DNA of 64,000 bases from Ignavibacteria bacterium (GCA_030684555.1 JAUXVN010000043.1:22628-86627), one strand, 5' to 3'; positions 36,001-44,739 are shown, counted from the stretch's first letter. Made by a program: numbers and translations. Notes: generated by a model from the letters alone, not told the origin.

Positions 36001-36781
36001 ATGGAAGTAATTTTATTCCATATCCTTCAATCCCGTTTTTCCCTCTATAATATTTTTTTTCTATCACATCAATTATTTTGTCACCGAAAGCGAACTCAAT
36101 TCCAACATTGATTCCATACTTTCGAAACATGAATCTTCTTGAAGGATGAGCGACTAAATCAGTTAATTGCAAGCACGCGATGTTTAACATTTTCGGTTTT
36201 ACTTTTAACTCACAACTTGTCAAACGCTTCTTTAATCTTTCTGTTTCAATAAATTGTGTTCCGGTTTGGTATATTCTTGAATATGACTTCTTTAAGCGTA
36301 TGTCTTCTTTCCCACCCCTTGATTCTATCATTACATCACCAACCGAATCGACCGATTCAAGGAAGAAAAAAAATCTTTCGATGATTATTTCCATACAGTA
36401 ATGATATGGATCATACTTCCATGTTTGATATTTAGTCTTATGCTCCATTTTATCAACTAAAACCGAGACGACTACATACTTCAAATCAGTCAATAACTTT
36501 AGTAGTTGCGAGTTAAACTCATCTTCAATTTTGGGGTCTTTTAATGCACCGAACGGAAACTTTTTATTTACTAATTCTTTTCTGTGGAGTATTACCGGTT
36601 CGTCAGGATGATAAGGGAAGTACTTCTGTTTCAAATTTTCTAGTGATGGATTTACAATTTCTTTCACATAATTTAATTCAAATATCAATCCTGTTAAACT
36701 CAAATACCGGTGGTTTGGGTTAACGGAACTATTCAAATCATTGTTCCCGACTTCATCAATGTAAATTCGATATTTATTCAT
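35999..36781 (-). CDS. DUF3800 domain protein
   Basis: A 260-residue soluble protein. Family landmarks: YIDEVGNND at the N-terminus (the usual hhhDESG position, aspartate and glutamate kept), HRKEL near residue 66, an acidic IESRGG segment near 150 and LQLTDLVAHPSRR near 208. The spaced acidic residues recall RNase H-like nucleases, but no activity is established. A convergent small RNA ends on its stop codon. Likely an accessory or defence gene; the operon partner, if any, is the RNA. Confidence 0.85.
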   Translation of the reverse strand: MNKYRIYIDEVGNNDLNSSVNPNHRYLSLTGLIFELNYVKEIVNPSLENLKQKYFPYHPDEPVILHRKELVNKKFPFGALKDPKIEDEFNSQLLKLLTDLKYVVVSVLVDKMEHKTKYQTWKYDPYHYCMEIIIERFFFFLESVDSVGDVMIESRGGKEDIRLKKSYSRIYQTGTQFIETERLKKRLTSCELKVKPKMLNIACLQLTDLVAHPSRRFMFRKYGINVGIEFAFGDKIIDVIEKKYYRGKNGIEGYGIKLLP

Positions 36782-36870
36782 TTTAATTAAAACTATTAGT
36801 TTATGGAAAGTTCATATTGCTTTTCAAAGCATAAAATTTTTTATTTATCGTTTTCAGCAAATTCATTTTG

Positions 36871-36910
36871 TCTTCCTTTACGCCCTATGCACCTCTGCGA
36901 GAAATTGTTT
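36871..36910. repeat. Dispersed repeat, CTTCCTTTGCG...CTGCGAGAAAT family (copy 1)
   Basis: A degenerate copy (CTTCCTTTACGCC...CCTCTGCGAGAAATTG) of a short intergenic repeat that recurs at 38595, 39252, 44964 and 45007. All copies lie in non-coding gaps of the 36.8-45.0 kb accessory region. Confidence 0.55.
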
Positions 36911-36935
36911 TTATCGTTAAGTAATTGCAATAAAG

Positions 36936-37042
36936 TTAAGGGTAACTCTAAAAACTTTATTTAGCTCTCTTCGAAAATCCGGTTTGGCAGCATATACCTG
37001 TTATCCGCTAGTCTACGGATTAGTTTTTAGAGGAGCCCTTAA
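36936..37042. mobile_element. Miniature element flanked by TTAA duplication
   Basis: A 99-base element (36940-37038) with imperfect terminal inverted repeats, GGGTAACTCTAAAAACT on the left and AGTTTTTAGAGGAGCCC on the right. It is flanked on both sides by TTAA (36936-36939 and 37039-37042). GGG ends and a YTAR-type 4-base duplication resemble IS5-group elements. There is no room for a transposase, so it would be a non-autonomous (MITE) copy. Confidence 0.65.
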
Positions 37043-37051
37043 GTAACCAAC

Positions 37052-37939
37052 TCACATAATCTTTTTTCTTTTAAACCAAATAAAAATTGTAAGTGCAACA
37101 GATACCATAACTCCTAAAATTATAAAGTAACCACTTTTCCATTCCAATTCAGGCATAAACTCAAAGTTCATTCCATAGATTCCCGCTATGAATGTCAAAG
37201 GCAAAAAGAAAGCTGAAAATATTGTTAATAGTTTCATCACTTCATTACTTCTTTGAGCGGTAACAGAAATGTAAGAGTTTAAGATTGTTGTTGCATCCTC
37301 CAATACTTCATCATAATGTAATAGAAACCTTATAGTTGTTTCTCTCAAGTCCTGTAAAGTCGAATTCAGTTCGGGTTTTACAGTGATAAGATTTAATACG
37401 TTTTGGGTTAAGTGTAATATCTTTTTGGAGATCCTGGCTTTTGATTTTTGATAATAGAGTGATTCAATTGAAATCGATCCACCACTTTTAAGGAAAATCT
37501 CTCCTTCGAATTTATCCATCTTATCGCTTTGAAACTGCAGTGGTTCTTCAAATGTTAAAAGCATACTATTAATGATACTCAACATTACTGATTCGCTGCT
37601 GTTAAACTCACCTGTCAGATTTTTTAAGAAGTCGAAAGATGCTCTATGGATAGTAATAAGTCTCTCTTCATTTATAAAAAAAGCAATTTTATTTGAAAGC
37701 TCTCCTATAGTTGTAACATTGTCGGTTAAGTTGGCGGAATAAGCTCTTAAAATTATAAACGTATAATTATTTACATTTTCAATTTTAGGTAAATGTCCAT
37801 ATTGTAAAGTATCGATAATCAGATTAATATCGATATTAAACGGTTCGATAACAGTATGTAATTCTTCTTTGTCCGGATTTTCAAGATCAATCCATTCAAA
37901 ATTGCTATAAGTTTTAACTACTTTGCTCATATTCACCAA
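37052..37939 (-). CDS. corA: CorA-family divalent cation transporter
   Basis: Magnesium/cobalt channel of the CorA family. The 295 residues comprise an N-terminal cytoplasmic alpha/beta domain (about 1-190), a long stalk helix and two C-terminal transmembrane helices. The first helix ends in the diagnostic YGMNFEFMPE (GMN motif, about 255-263), and the basic tail WFKRKKIM is typical. It is a monocistronic gene on the minus strand. Confidence 0.93.
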   Translation of the reverse strand: MVNMSKVVKTYSNFEWIDLENPDKEELHTVIEPFNIDINLIIDTLQYGHLPKIENVNNYTFIILRAYSANLTDNVTTIGELSNKIAFFINEERLITIHRASFDFLKNLTGEFNSSESVMLSIINSMLLTFEEPLQFQSDKMDKFEGEIFLKSGGSISIESLYYQKSKARISKKILHLTQNVLNLITVKPELNSTLQDLRETTIRFLLHYDEVLEDATTILNSYISVTAQRSNEVMKLLTIFSAFFLPLTFIAGIYGMNFEFMPELEWKSGYFIILGVMVSVALTIFIWFKRKKIM

Positions 37940-38037
37940 AAGGTTTTATTGTTCGATTTAGAAATAGCGACTCTATAATTCTTCTCGTAATATTGTGAAA
38001 AATTTACTTCCTCATTTGGTTTTGCATTTGAGATGTT

Positions 38038-38478
38038 CTAATTCTTCTTAAACTCCAAATATTTATCTCCACAATCAAGGAAGTAGTGGAAGTTATTCAT
38101 TGTGTTACCGGTATTCTGGATTGTGATAGAGTTATCCTTATACTGTCCCATAACGGTTTTGGGCGGAGTATTTCCGATAGGACCATCGAAAGTTACATAA
38201 TAAATATCCTCTTCAACATGAACAATTGCAATTCCTTCCAAATCAAGATGTTCGCCTTTAAAGTAATACTTTAAAAGACCATTTTCCTTTACTATGGTAA
38301 GTGCAATATTGCATCCCAACTCGGGTAATTGATAATAACCGGTAACATCGGGCATATCAGTTTTTGAATTTTGCAAATTGATGTCTTGCTCTTTGCTTGA
38401 GTCATTATTATTGTCCGCATTTTTACATGAAAAGCCTAAAGTAACCATCAGAATAACTATAAAAAACTTCCGGTACAT
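38038..38478 (-). CDS. Small lipoprotein, function unknown
   Basis: A 146-residue protein with a lipoprotein signal (lipobox TLGFSC, cysteine about residue 18), an Asp/Asn-rich linker and a small beta-rich domain (PDVTGYYQLPELGCNIALTIV, YYFKGEHLDLEGIAIVHV). No family recognised. Probably membrane-anchored in the periplasm. Confidence 0.6.
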   Translation of the reverse strand: MYRKFFIVILMVTLGFSCKNADNNNDSSKEQDINLQNSKTDMPDVTGYYQLPELGCNIALTIVKENGLLKYYFKGEHLDLEGIAIVHVEEDIYYVTFDGPIGNTPPKTVMGQYKDNSITIQNTGNTMNNFHYFLDCGDKYLEFKKN

Positions 38479-38594
38479 TTTCTTTATCCCTAATATTAAA
38501 TAATGAAACTAAACTTAATTAAATGTTATAGTACGACAAAAATAAATTCAGAGAATTCAATCGACTCAATATTCCCATTTGTTAAATGATATTT

Positions 38595-38620
38595 ACCTTT
38601 GCGTTCTCAGCGAGAGAAAA
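38595..38620. repeat. Dispersed repeat (copy 2)
   Basis: ACCTTTGCGTTCTCAGCGAGAGAAA, a copy of the CTTTGCGTTCTCTGCGAGA family. It is followed by TTATTTCTCGC, so it can form a local hairpin with the GCGAGAGAAA part. Confidence 0.55.
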
Positions 38621-38719
38621 TTATTTCTCGCAAGATGGAATCTTCTAACTTAATAATCATCCGCACAAAGTAATATGAAATCAAAACCATCTATCGATAA
38701 TTATCATTGAAATTTCATT

Positions 38720-39151
38720 TTATCGCTTTTCTATTGTTCCATCAGAATAACGGGCACTTTTACCCCCTTGTTTTAAGCGTTCGTCATCAAGGGCAAAACC
38801 TTTGACAATATATTCTTTTAACCGTTGTGTTGCCCAGATACGAAACTGGGTACCACGTTGTGATTTTACCCGGTAACCTACCGAAATTATCACATCAAGA
38901 TTATAGTACTGGGTGTCGTAGTTTTTGCCATCATCTGCAGTATGTCGGAAATTCCGACATACTGAAGTTTCCCCCAGCTCCCCCTCTGTAAAGATGTTTT
39001 TAATGTGTTCTGTAACAGTAACACGGCTTTTATCGAACAATTCAGCAATTTGCTTTTGAGTTAACCATACGGTTTCGTCTTCAAGCTTTACCTGAAGTTT
39101 TATTTTTCCGTCATCGGCGGTATAAAACAATATTTCCGATTGATTTCCCAT
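38720..39151 (-). pseudogene. RhuM-family protein, C-terminally truncated
   Basis: The 143-residue product matches the N-terminal half of the virulence RhuM family: a DNA-binding segment ETVWLTQKQIAELFDKSRVTVTEHIKNI (about 25-52), NFRHTADDGKNYDTQYYNLDVIISVGYRV and FRIWATQRLKEYIVKGF. Full-length members run to about 330 residues; here the family sequence ends at LDDERLKQGG, followed by an unrelated 13-residue tail and a stop. The start is the ATG at 39151, nine bases after GAGGG. A Fic-like or antitoxin role has been proposed for the family; this copy is probably a remnant. Confidence 0.75.
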
Positions 39152-39251
39152 AACTTTTACCCTCACATGTACCCATCGTAACAGATTCCTTTTCTCGCCA
39201 AGCCGCTAAGAATTTACTTCAATTATTCTTACTTAATCAATTGCCGTTTGA

Positions 39252-39278
39252 CTTCCTTTGCGTTCACTGCGAGAGATA
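39252..39278. repeat. Dispersed repeat (copy 3)
   Basis: CTTCCTTTGCGTTCACTGCGAGAGAT, very close to the copies at 38595 and 45007, in the gap between the RhuM remnant and candidate RNA 2. Confidence 0.6.
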
Positions 39279-39328
39279 TTCTTCATTATAGATAATAGAC
39301 CGGGTAATGAATTGTATATATTTTATAC

Positions 39329-39359
39329 TTGACAAGTGCATAATAGTTGTGTTAAATTG
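39329..39359 (+). promoter_or_regulatory. Putative promoter for candidate small RNA 2
   Basis: TTGACA at 39329-39334, 17 bases, TTAAAT at 39352-39357; the same stretch also fits TTG-N21-TAAATTG, close to the Bacteroidota form. It points right, into a structured non-coding segment. Confidence 0.45.
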
Positions 39360-39364
39360 ACATC

Positions 39365-39435
39365 AAACAAATAAATCCTTATGCGTGGGCTGCCGGAATG
39401 GTTGCTCCTAAATAGCGCATAAGGTTTTGTTTTTT
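39365..39435 (+). ncRNA. Candidate structured small RNA 2, convergent with second DUF3800 locus
   Basis: A perfect 9-base outer stem CCTTATGCG (39377-39385) / CGCATAAGG (39416-39424) followed by TTTTGTTTTTT (39425-39435), i.e. a terminator whose loop is itself structured. Inside, GGGC (39387-39390) pairs with GCTC (39404-39407), a U-U mismatch follows, then GCC (39392-39394) with GGT (39400-39402) closing a GGAAT loop. The T-run overlaps the distal stop of the DUF3800 reading frame (39434-39436) on the other strand by two bases, exactly as for RNA 1. No shared primary sequence with RNA 1. The 5' end is approximate. Confidence 0.55.
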
Positions 39436-40072
39436 AAACGAACAATCCATTCTCTTCAACAATTTTACTTTTTATTAAGTCGTAATAAGACTCATCACCA
39501 TATTCATATTTTCTGAAAACAGCCCAACTTATAAAATCAACTGCTTGTAAAGATTTTTCTTCCGCCGGAGTTTTTATTTCTGTTTTAAGTTCAAGTCAAA
39601 AGTTATTTTTTATTTGACCTGAAAGGTATTCTTTAAAGTTCTGATTGAGAAATTTGTTCGTTTCTTTTCGCGAGGCAATTAAATGAATCTCTTTATCAAT
39701 CGGAATCAATTTTTTTGTATAGACTCTATCGAGCAAAATATTTGTAACAAAGTTATATAACACTTCTTTTTGGTTTTGGAGTTTTGTATAAACCTTGTTT
39801 TTATTAAGGTAGATAACCATAACAGAAATATCTTTTTCTGATAGGGAACTTAGCATGCGGTTTTTCGTTACAGGTTTTTCTTTATTTGCATGCAGTGAAT
39901 TTATTTTGTGTTTGTATGTTTTTGAAAGTCCTAAGTGAGTTTTTTTGACTACCTTTTCTATTGGTTTCTTTGCCGTCGCAAAGAGGAGTGTAATAATAAA
40001 ATATTTTGTCGTTTTCTTTTTGGAAAAATCGAAACCAAGATCACCACTTTCGTCTAAAAAGATAAATGCCAC
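39434..40072 (-). pseudogene. DUF3800 protein interrupted by an in-frame TGA
   Basis: From GTG at 40072 the frame encodes 158 residues starting AFIFLDESGDLGF (DUF3800 signature) and stopping at TGA 39598-39596. The same frame continues without another stop for 53 codons to a TAA at 39436-39434. This part contains SLQAVDFISWAVFRKYEYGD, the C-terminal LQxxD block expected of the family, so the gene is full length apart from the one stop. The TGA follows GQIKNNF and precedes LELKTEIK. Nonsense mutation, sequence error or recoding are possible; a pseudogene is most likely. A 25-residue frame ends directly before its start. Confidence 0.75.
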
Positions 40073-40150
40073 TTAAGCCTCATTGCTAACAATGATGGTA
40101 TCCAAAAAATTTGGCATCTCAATTATTTTCACTTCTTCAACTTTTTTCAT
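40073..40150 (-). CDS. Tiny leader frame before DUF3800 gene (25 aa)
   Basis: ATG at 40150 to TAA at 40075-40073, 25 residues: a charged start MKKVEEVK, then IIEMPNFLDTIIVSNEA. Its stop is directly adjacent to the GTG start of the DUF3800 gene, which would allow coupled translation. It is too short for a family call and may be a leader peptide or chance. Confidence 0.35.
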   Translation of the reverse strand: MKKVEEVKIIEMPNFLDTIIVSNEA

Positions 40151-40244
40151 TTTTTGTTTTCCAAATTATTCATTCAAAATGCCTCAAGATTTTCTATTTC
40201 CTTCTTTTTTCTTTTATGAACTCCATTACGTAATGAATGAAAGT

Positions 40245-43200
40245 TTAGGTTTTAACAATACCAAATTCCGCAAGAATTTCTTTTACCATTCTCTCAGCAA
40301 TAGCCCAATCATGAAGTTTTTCTTTAGCATTTGCCTCAAGATGTTCTTTTAGTTTCTGAATATACTTATCATAATTTTTTAATGTCTGATCAACAACTTT
40401 TTCATCGACTGGAATTTTAATTTGATATGTGGGTTTTCGAGAAATTAATTCAGCAAATTCGGCTTTACTTTCACTATCTAACTTAAAAAGAGTTTCCCCA
40501 TCCTCGGTTTTCATTTGAAAATGATTAAAAAATGAATCTGAATTAAGGGGTTTGCCGTTTGTCGGAAATGAAACAAATTCTAATTCGTTGTAATTACCTT
40601 TCGTATAAAAATCTTGTGGGAATTGCCTTATGCCATTCGGCAAACATTCTTCAATTGCAGCTTCTTTAATTTTACCGAAAGCAAATTTTATTTCATCCTT
40701 TTGTTTCTTTTTGCGCATCTTTGGTAATTCAAGGCGTTCTTTTACAAGCTCGCACAAGCTATCATAAATTTTTGGCAAATAGATTTTAGAATCTAAACCA
40801 AGAGCTTCTAAGATTTTTTTGTCGAGTTCTATTCTGTCTTTTTGTTTTACTTCAATAGGAACGGATTTAATTTCACGAACTAAAAGTTTAGCAAAATGGT
40901 TTTTTGAAAAAGAGAGCATTTTTTTAGGGACTAGCATATTCTCAACTTCATAAACTGGTGTTTTTAATACACCATCCCCAAGTGATTGGAATGCTGTTAT
41001 TTCTCTAAATAGATTTACTAAAGTTGAATTTAAGTATATCCCATAGTTGTGATTGTCTTTTGTTTCTATAGCGTAAAACTTATCACTCTCAAGCATTTCT
41101 TCATCTGTTAATAATGTTCTGAAAGAATCGAAATACATTTCAGTCCACAAGATTTTCGGAAAGCTCCTAAAGTTAATTCCCCACCAATATTTTCTTCCTT
41201 TAACTGAAGGGACATCGGGCCAATTAACATTTTCTTTTGTGCTTTGTTTTTCACCCCACTCAATATACTTAAGTGCGTACTTATCACCCTTTTTACGCAG
41301 TTCACTTTTGCTTTCGTTACACAGAAAGATTTTAAATTTAAGTTTAGCGGGATCAATAGTAATACTTTCCGATTCTTTTGGGCTTTTAATTACCGCACGT
41401 AAATATTTTTCTTCTATATAACCTTCCCAACCGCGTCCATTTTTACTGTAAACACATCCGTCAACTTTTTCTTCATTATCAATAATTTCCAAATAAAAGA
41501 ATTCATTGATGCCAGACTTTATTCCGAATCTAACTTCTGCAATATTTTTTAACGGAATAAGTTTATCTTTACATTTTTCGAGTAGATCAAAGTAGACATC
41601 GGGGGCACGTAAGTATTTGCCCCATTTAGCAAGCTCTCCCTTATTTACAATTTCTTCTTTTAGAAATGTTTGAGTAACCAACCGCACTCTCATTTCATCA
41701 AGATTAAGAGAGGAAATATTTTCTGCAACTTTTTCTACTTTAGAATTATTCTCAGCAGTTTCAATTAAATCGACAAGATATTCAATTGTCTGCCATCTTT
41801 TGATTGATTCGAGTTTGAGATCGTGATAAGGAATAAGTTCGGCAAATTTCTTTTTCAGTTTAACAAAGCGGGTAATGTTTTTCTCCCGCTCAACGCTATT
41901 ACTTTCTTTTTCAAGAACCGTAACAATAGTATTAACCGCAGCATCATCAAACCATGGTTCTGCCCAAGAGCCAATTACGGCTTTTACTTTGAAGTTATCG
42001 AGGAAAAATTCTTTAAGTACTGAACCGTATGAAACATCCAGCCATGAATTAGAAGTAATGATTGCGAACATTCCATTTTGAGCCAGAAGTGTTGCGGTGT
42101 GAATAAAGATGTAAGTGTAAATATCCGCCTGCCCGGAAAGTTTTAATTGAATATTCCCCTTTTCGACATAACGGTCAAGTTCTTTTAATAATTGATCTTG
42201 AGGAAGTTTTTTAAGGTGTTCGACAAAACCTTCGTTAATTCCGCTTGTAATAAAAAGCTTATCGTATGTTAGAAAGTAATCATTAGCCAAAACCTTAGTT
42301 AAATATTTTTTGTATCCTTTAACTTCCTTTTCTATCAATTCCTGGCGTATAAAAGGGAAATTCCCGACTAAGGCATTAAACTGAGGAAGTTTGATTTTAA
42401 CTTTGTTATAAACTTTAGTGGCTGATGGAGGAGGGAATTCAAATTCATCACCTTTGTTAACTTTGAAAATATCGACTCTTCTAATGCGTGGAAAGTTATC
42501 GAAATTAGAAACGTCTTGTTTAAATAAATTTATTGTAGCCAATTCAGCAGGAAACTTTGCAATATCGAAACCCCAAATTTTATTTAATAGGTCATTGTGG
42601 CTTGTGTTTCTTGATAGATGTTTTAATCGGTCATAAATTCGATTAAGAAATGTTCCGGAGCCGCAGGTTGGATCGGCAAAAAATGCTTTATCATCATTAA
42701 CGACAAAGCCAAGAATGAAATCTACCAGATTTTCGTTAGTAAAGTATTGACCAAGCTGGTGGCGTTTTTCGGGATCAATAATTTCTTCGAACAATTCACC
42801 AATAACATCTTCTGGCAACTCACCAAAATGATATACCTTCATTTCCACAAAGAAATCTAAAAGATCTTTATAACATGATTTAGGGATACCAAATTGTTCA
42901 ATTTCCGATTCTTCAAAAACAGCCTGCCAATCTTTTTCCTGAGCTTTAGAAAATGCAATTTTTAGGTAATGTTCAAGGTCGGGTTCATCATTTGAATATA
43001 GATCAGGGAGATCTTTGAAATATCTTCGAACGGTTAAGTAGAAAATAATTTTTGTTACAAGACTATAGACACTTTGCCGGGCAATTAATTTGTAATAATC
43101 TCCGGGATTGTTGTAAGCGATTCCTTGTTCTTTACCATAAGAAATTATACTTGATCGTTTAGTTTTCTCTATTGCAATATCTGTGTAGTGTTTTTCGAAT

Positions 43201-43745
43201 TGCGGTACGAGTCTGTTTACAGTTTCGCGGATATAATTGACAAAATATACTTTGTCCGGAATGAATTTTCGAAACTTACCGGTTTCATTAAGATGAATAA
43301 TCTCTTCGCAAATACTATTGATGTATTTTTTAATAGTTGCCTGAATATCTCCGCGTAACCAATCGTCAATATTATTCAATACCTGGGTTGATTCAGAGTT
43401 AACAAGTGTGAGCTTGTTCCTTTTTACTTCATAAGCATTCAAGTTCTGAAAATCCCACGTAAAGCAATAATTAACACCATAAGAAATTGCCTTCTTTCTT
43501 AAAGTTTCAAGATTTTCTTTTGCAGCAAATGGAGGTTTTATTTCAATATATGAAAAAGAGCTTGCGGACTCTCTATTAATCCATAAAACTATATCTCCGA
43601 AGTAGGTAGTAGAATCATATTTGGCTGGTGATTCATTTGTTGCTTCTTTGAAAGGAAATTTATTATGTTTTATGTGATCGTTAAACCATTCGGTAATTTT
43701 ACTTACAAGTTCACGTTCGCTAGTTTTTGAGATTTTTTTTGCCAT
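40245..43745 (-). CDS. Fused restriction endonuclease / N6-adenine DNA methyltransferase (type IIG-like)
   Basis: A single protein of 1166 residues. The N-terminal part (about 1-130) has a nuclease-like core, FGDIVLW then FSYIEIKPP, compatible with a PD-(D/E)xK site. A helical region (about 150-340) leads to the methylase domain: AdoMet motif I ADPTCGSGTFL (about 357-367) and catalytic motif IV as GNFPFIR (about 460), where NPPY/F is usual. The C-terminal half (about 690-1100) looks like a target-recognition region. Such proteins cut and modify DNA without separate subunits. The start chosen is the ATG at 43745 (MAKKISK), three codons inside the longest frame. No separate R or S subunit is adjacent. 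Confidence 0.85.
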   Translation of the reverse strand: MAKKISKTSERELVSKITEWFNDHIKHNKFPFKEATNESPAKYDSTTYFGDIVLWINRESASSFSYIEIKPPFAAKENLETLRKKAISYGVNYCFTWDFQNLNAYEVKRNKLTLVNSESTQVLNNIDDWLRGDIQATIKKYINSICEEIIHLNETGKFRKFIPDKVYFVNYIRETVNRLVPQFEKHYTDIAIEKTKRSSIISYGKEQGIAYNNPGDYYKLIARQSVYSLVTKIIFYLTVRRYFKDLPDLYSNDEPDLEHYLKIAFSKAQEKDWQAVFEESEIEQFGIPKSCYKDLLDFFVEMKVYHFGELPEDVIGELFEEIIDPEKRHQLGQYFTNENLVDFILGFVVNDDKAFFADPTCGSGTFLNRIYDRLKHLSRNTSHNDLLNKIWGFDIAKFPAELATINLFKQDVSNFDNFPRIRRVDIFKVNKGDEFEFPPPSATKVYNKVKIKLPQFNALVGNFPFIRQELIEKEVKGYKKYLTKVLANDYFLTYDKLFITSGINEGFVEHLKKLPQDQLLKELDRYVEKGNIQLKLSGQADIYTYIFIHTATLLAQNGMFAIITSNSWLDVSYGSVLKEFFLDNFKVKAVIGSWAEPWFDDAAVNTIVTVLEKESNSVEREKNITRFVKLKKKFAELIPYHDLKLESIKRWQTIEYLVDLIETAENNSKVEKVAENISSLNLDEMRVRLVTQTFLKEEIVNKGELAKWGKYLRAPDVYFDLLEKCKDKLIPLKNIAEVRFGIKSGINEFFYLEIIDNEEKVDGCVYSKNGRGWEGYIEEKYLRAVIKSPKESESITIDPAKLKFKIFLCNESKSELRKKGDKYALKYIEWGEKQSTKENVNWPDVPSVKGRKYWWGINFRSFPKILWTEMYFDSFRTLLTDEEMLESDKFYAIETKDNHNYGIYLNSTLVNLFREITAFQSLGDGVLKTPVYEVENMLVPKKMLSFSKNHFAKLLVREIKSVPIEVKQKDRIELDKKILEALGLDSKIYLPKIYDSLCELVKERLELPKMRKKKQKDEIKFAFGKIKEAAIEECLPNGIRQFPQDFYTKGNYNELEFVSFPTNGKPLNSDSFFNHFQMKTEDGETLFKLDSESKAEFAELISRKPTYQIKIPVDEKVVDQTLKNYDKYIQKLKEHLEANAKEKLHDWAIAERMVKEILAEFGIVKT

Positions 43746-44259
43746 ATGCAACACGTTGTTATTAAATTATTTTTAAACTCTAATTCTTTTGGGGACTAAT
43801 AAATGTCATTTGCACCGGTAATAATAAAGCAATTCACAACTGAATTTTTATTTAAGCCCTTCTTCAGAATTACTTTTTAATGATTAGCAAGTACAAGTGC
43901 TGGTATACATTATCAGCCTTAAATTAATATTATCTAAAAAGCAAAATAGTAATAGATTAAAATAGTAATTGATTTTTTATGGTAAAACATTTTTACAATG
44001 ATTAGTGCATTCTTTTTCGTTTTTAATGAAAACCACGCTTCCCAAACGATGCTCAAAATGGCATCATAGTGGGGCATAGGGATGTTTTGTTCAAATAAAA
44101 AGTGGTCTTTTCGGTATAGGCTCTATCTTCTAAAAACCATGCATCGGTAAGGATTGTTTCCGGTTCTTCGGGAATCTAAGTTTACTTGAGTTTCACTTAA
44201 TATTGTTGAATTCGAAAGGAATAATATTTAACTTCACTGTGTATGAATTTGAATAAATT
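43746..44259. other. Intergenic region with possible gene remnant
   Basis: 514 bases. At about 44045-44180 the minus strand has a short open stretch (TILTDAWFLEDRAYTEKTTFY) that looks like the end of a lost protein, but it has no start and I do not recognise it. The rest is AT-rich with no clear promoter, terminator or repeat. Confidence 0.35.
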
Positions 44260-44739
44260 ATGAATAATCGTATCAAAAAGTTTTTATCACTGCTTAACGC
44301 TCTCCAAAGAGAAAATGTAAATTATGTATTGATCGGGGGATTCGCTGTTGTTTTGCATGGTTCTTCTCGTTTTACCGAGGACATTGTTCTATTTGTCCGT
44401 AACACAGAGAATAATATCAACAATTTAAGAAAAGCTCTCTCTTCAATTTTTAATGATGAAAGTATCAACGAAATAACATCATCGGAATTAAGTCAGTATG
44501 CCGTCATTCGATATGGTGCACCGGACGAAATTTTAATAGATATTATCGCAAACCTTGGTGAAACATTTTCCTATGATGATATAGTTTCCGAAGAAATTGA
44601 AGTAGAAGGGCATAAAGTTAGAATTGCTACTTTAGAAAGCCTATATAAACTAAAAGAAAAAACTTACAGAGCAATTGATCAAGAAGATTTATTCTTTATA
44701 GCTCAAAAGATTAAAGAGAAGCATTCAAAAGATGATTAA
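44260..44739 (+). CDS. AbiEii-like nucleotidyltransferase
   Basis: A 159-residue protein of the nucleotidyltransferase toxin group (AbiEii/DUF6036-like): N-terminal VNYVLIGGFAVVLHGSSRFTEDIVLFV (about 20-46), then IDIIANLGETFSYDDI and VEVEGHKVRIATLESLYKLKEKTYRAIDQEDL. The GG-A-x8-R-x-T-x-D frame is complete, but the catalytic DxD reads D-I-V, so the second metal-binding aspartate is valine. It overlaps the next small gene by 8 bases, an arrangement typical of toxin-antitoxin pairs. It may be inactive. Confidence 0.78.
   Translation: MNNRIKKFLSLLNALQRENVNYVLIGGFAVVLHGSSRFTEDIVLFVRNTENNINNLRKALSSIFNDESINEITSSELSQYAVIRYGAPDEILIDIIANLGETFSYDDIVSEEIEVEGHKVRIATLESLYKLKEKTYRAIDQEDLFFIAQKIKEKHSKDD

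Noticed and set aside
44045..44180. Open minus-strand stretch in the gap before the nucleotidyltransferase
   Set aside because: No start codon or family match; kept only as a possible remnant in the gap description.
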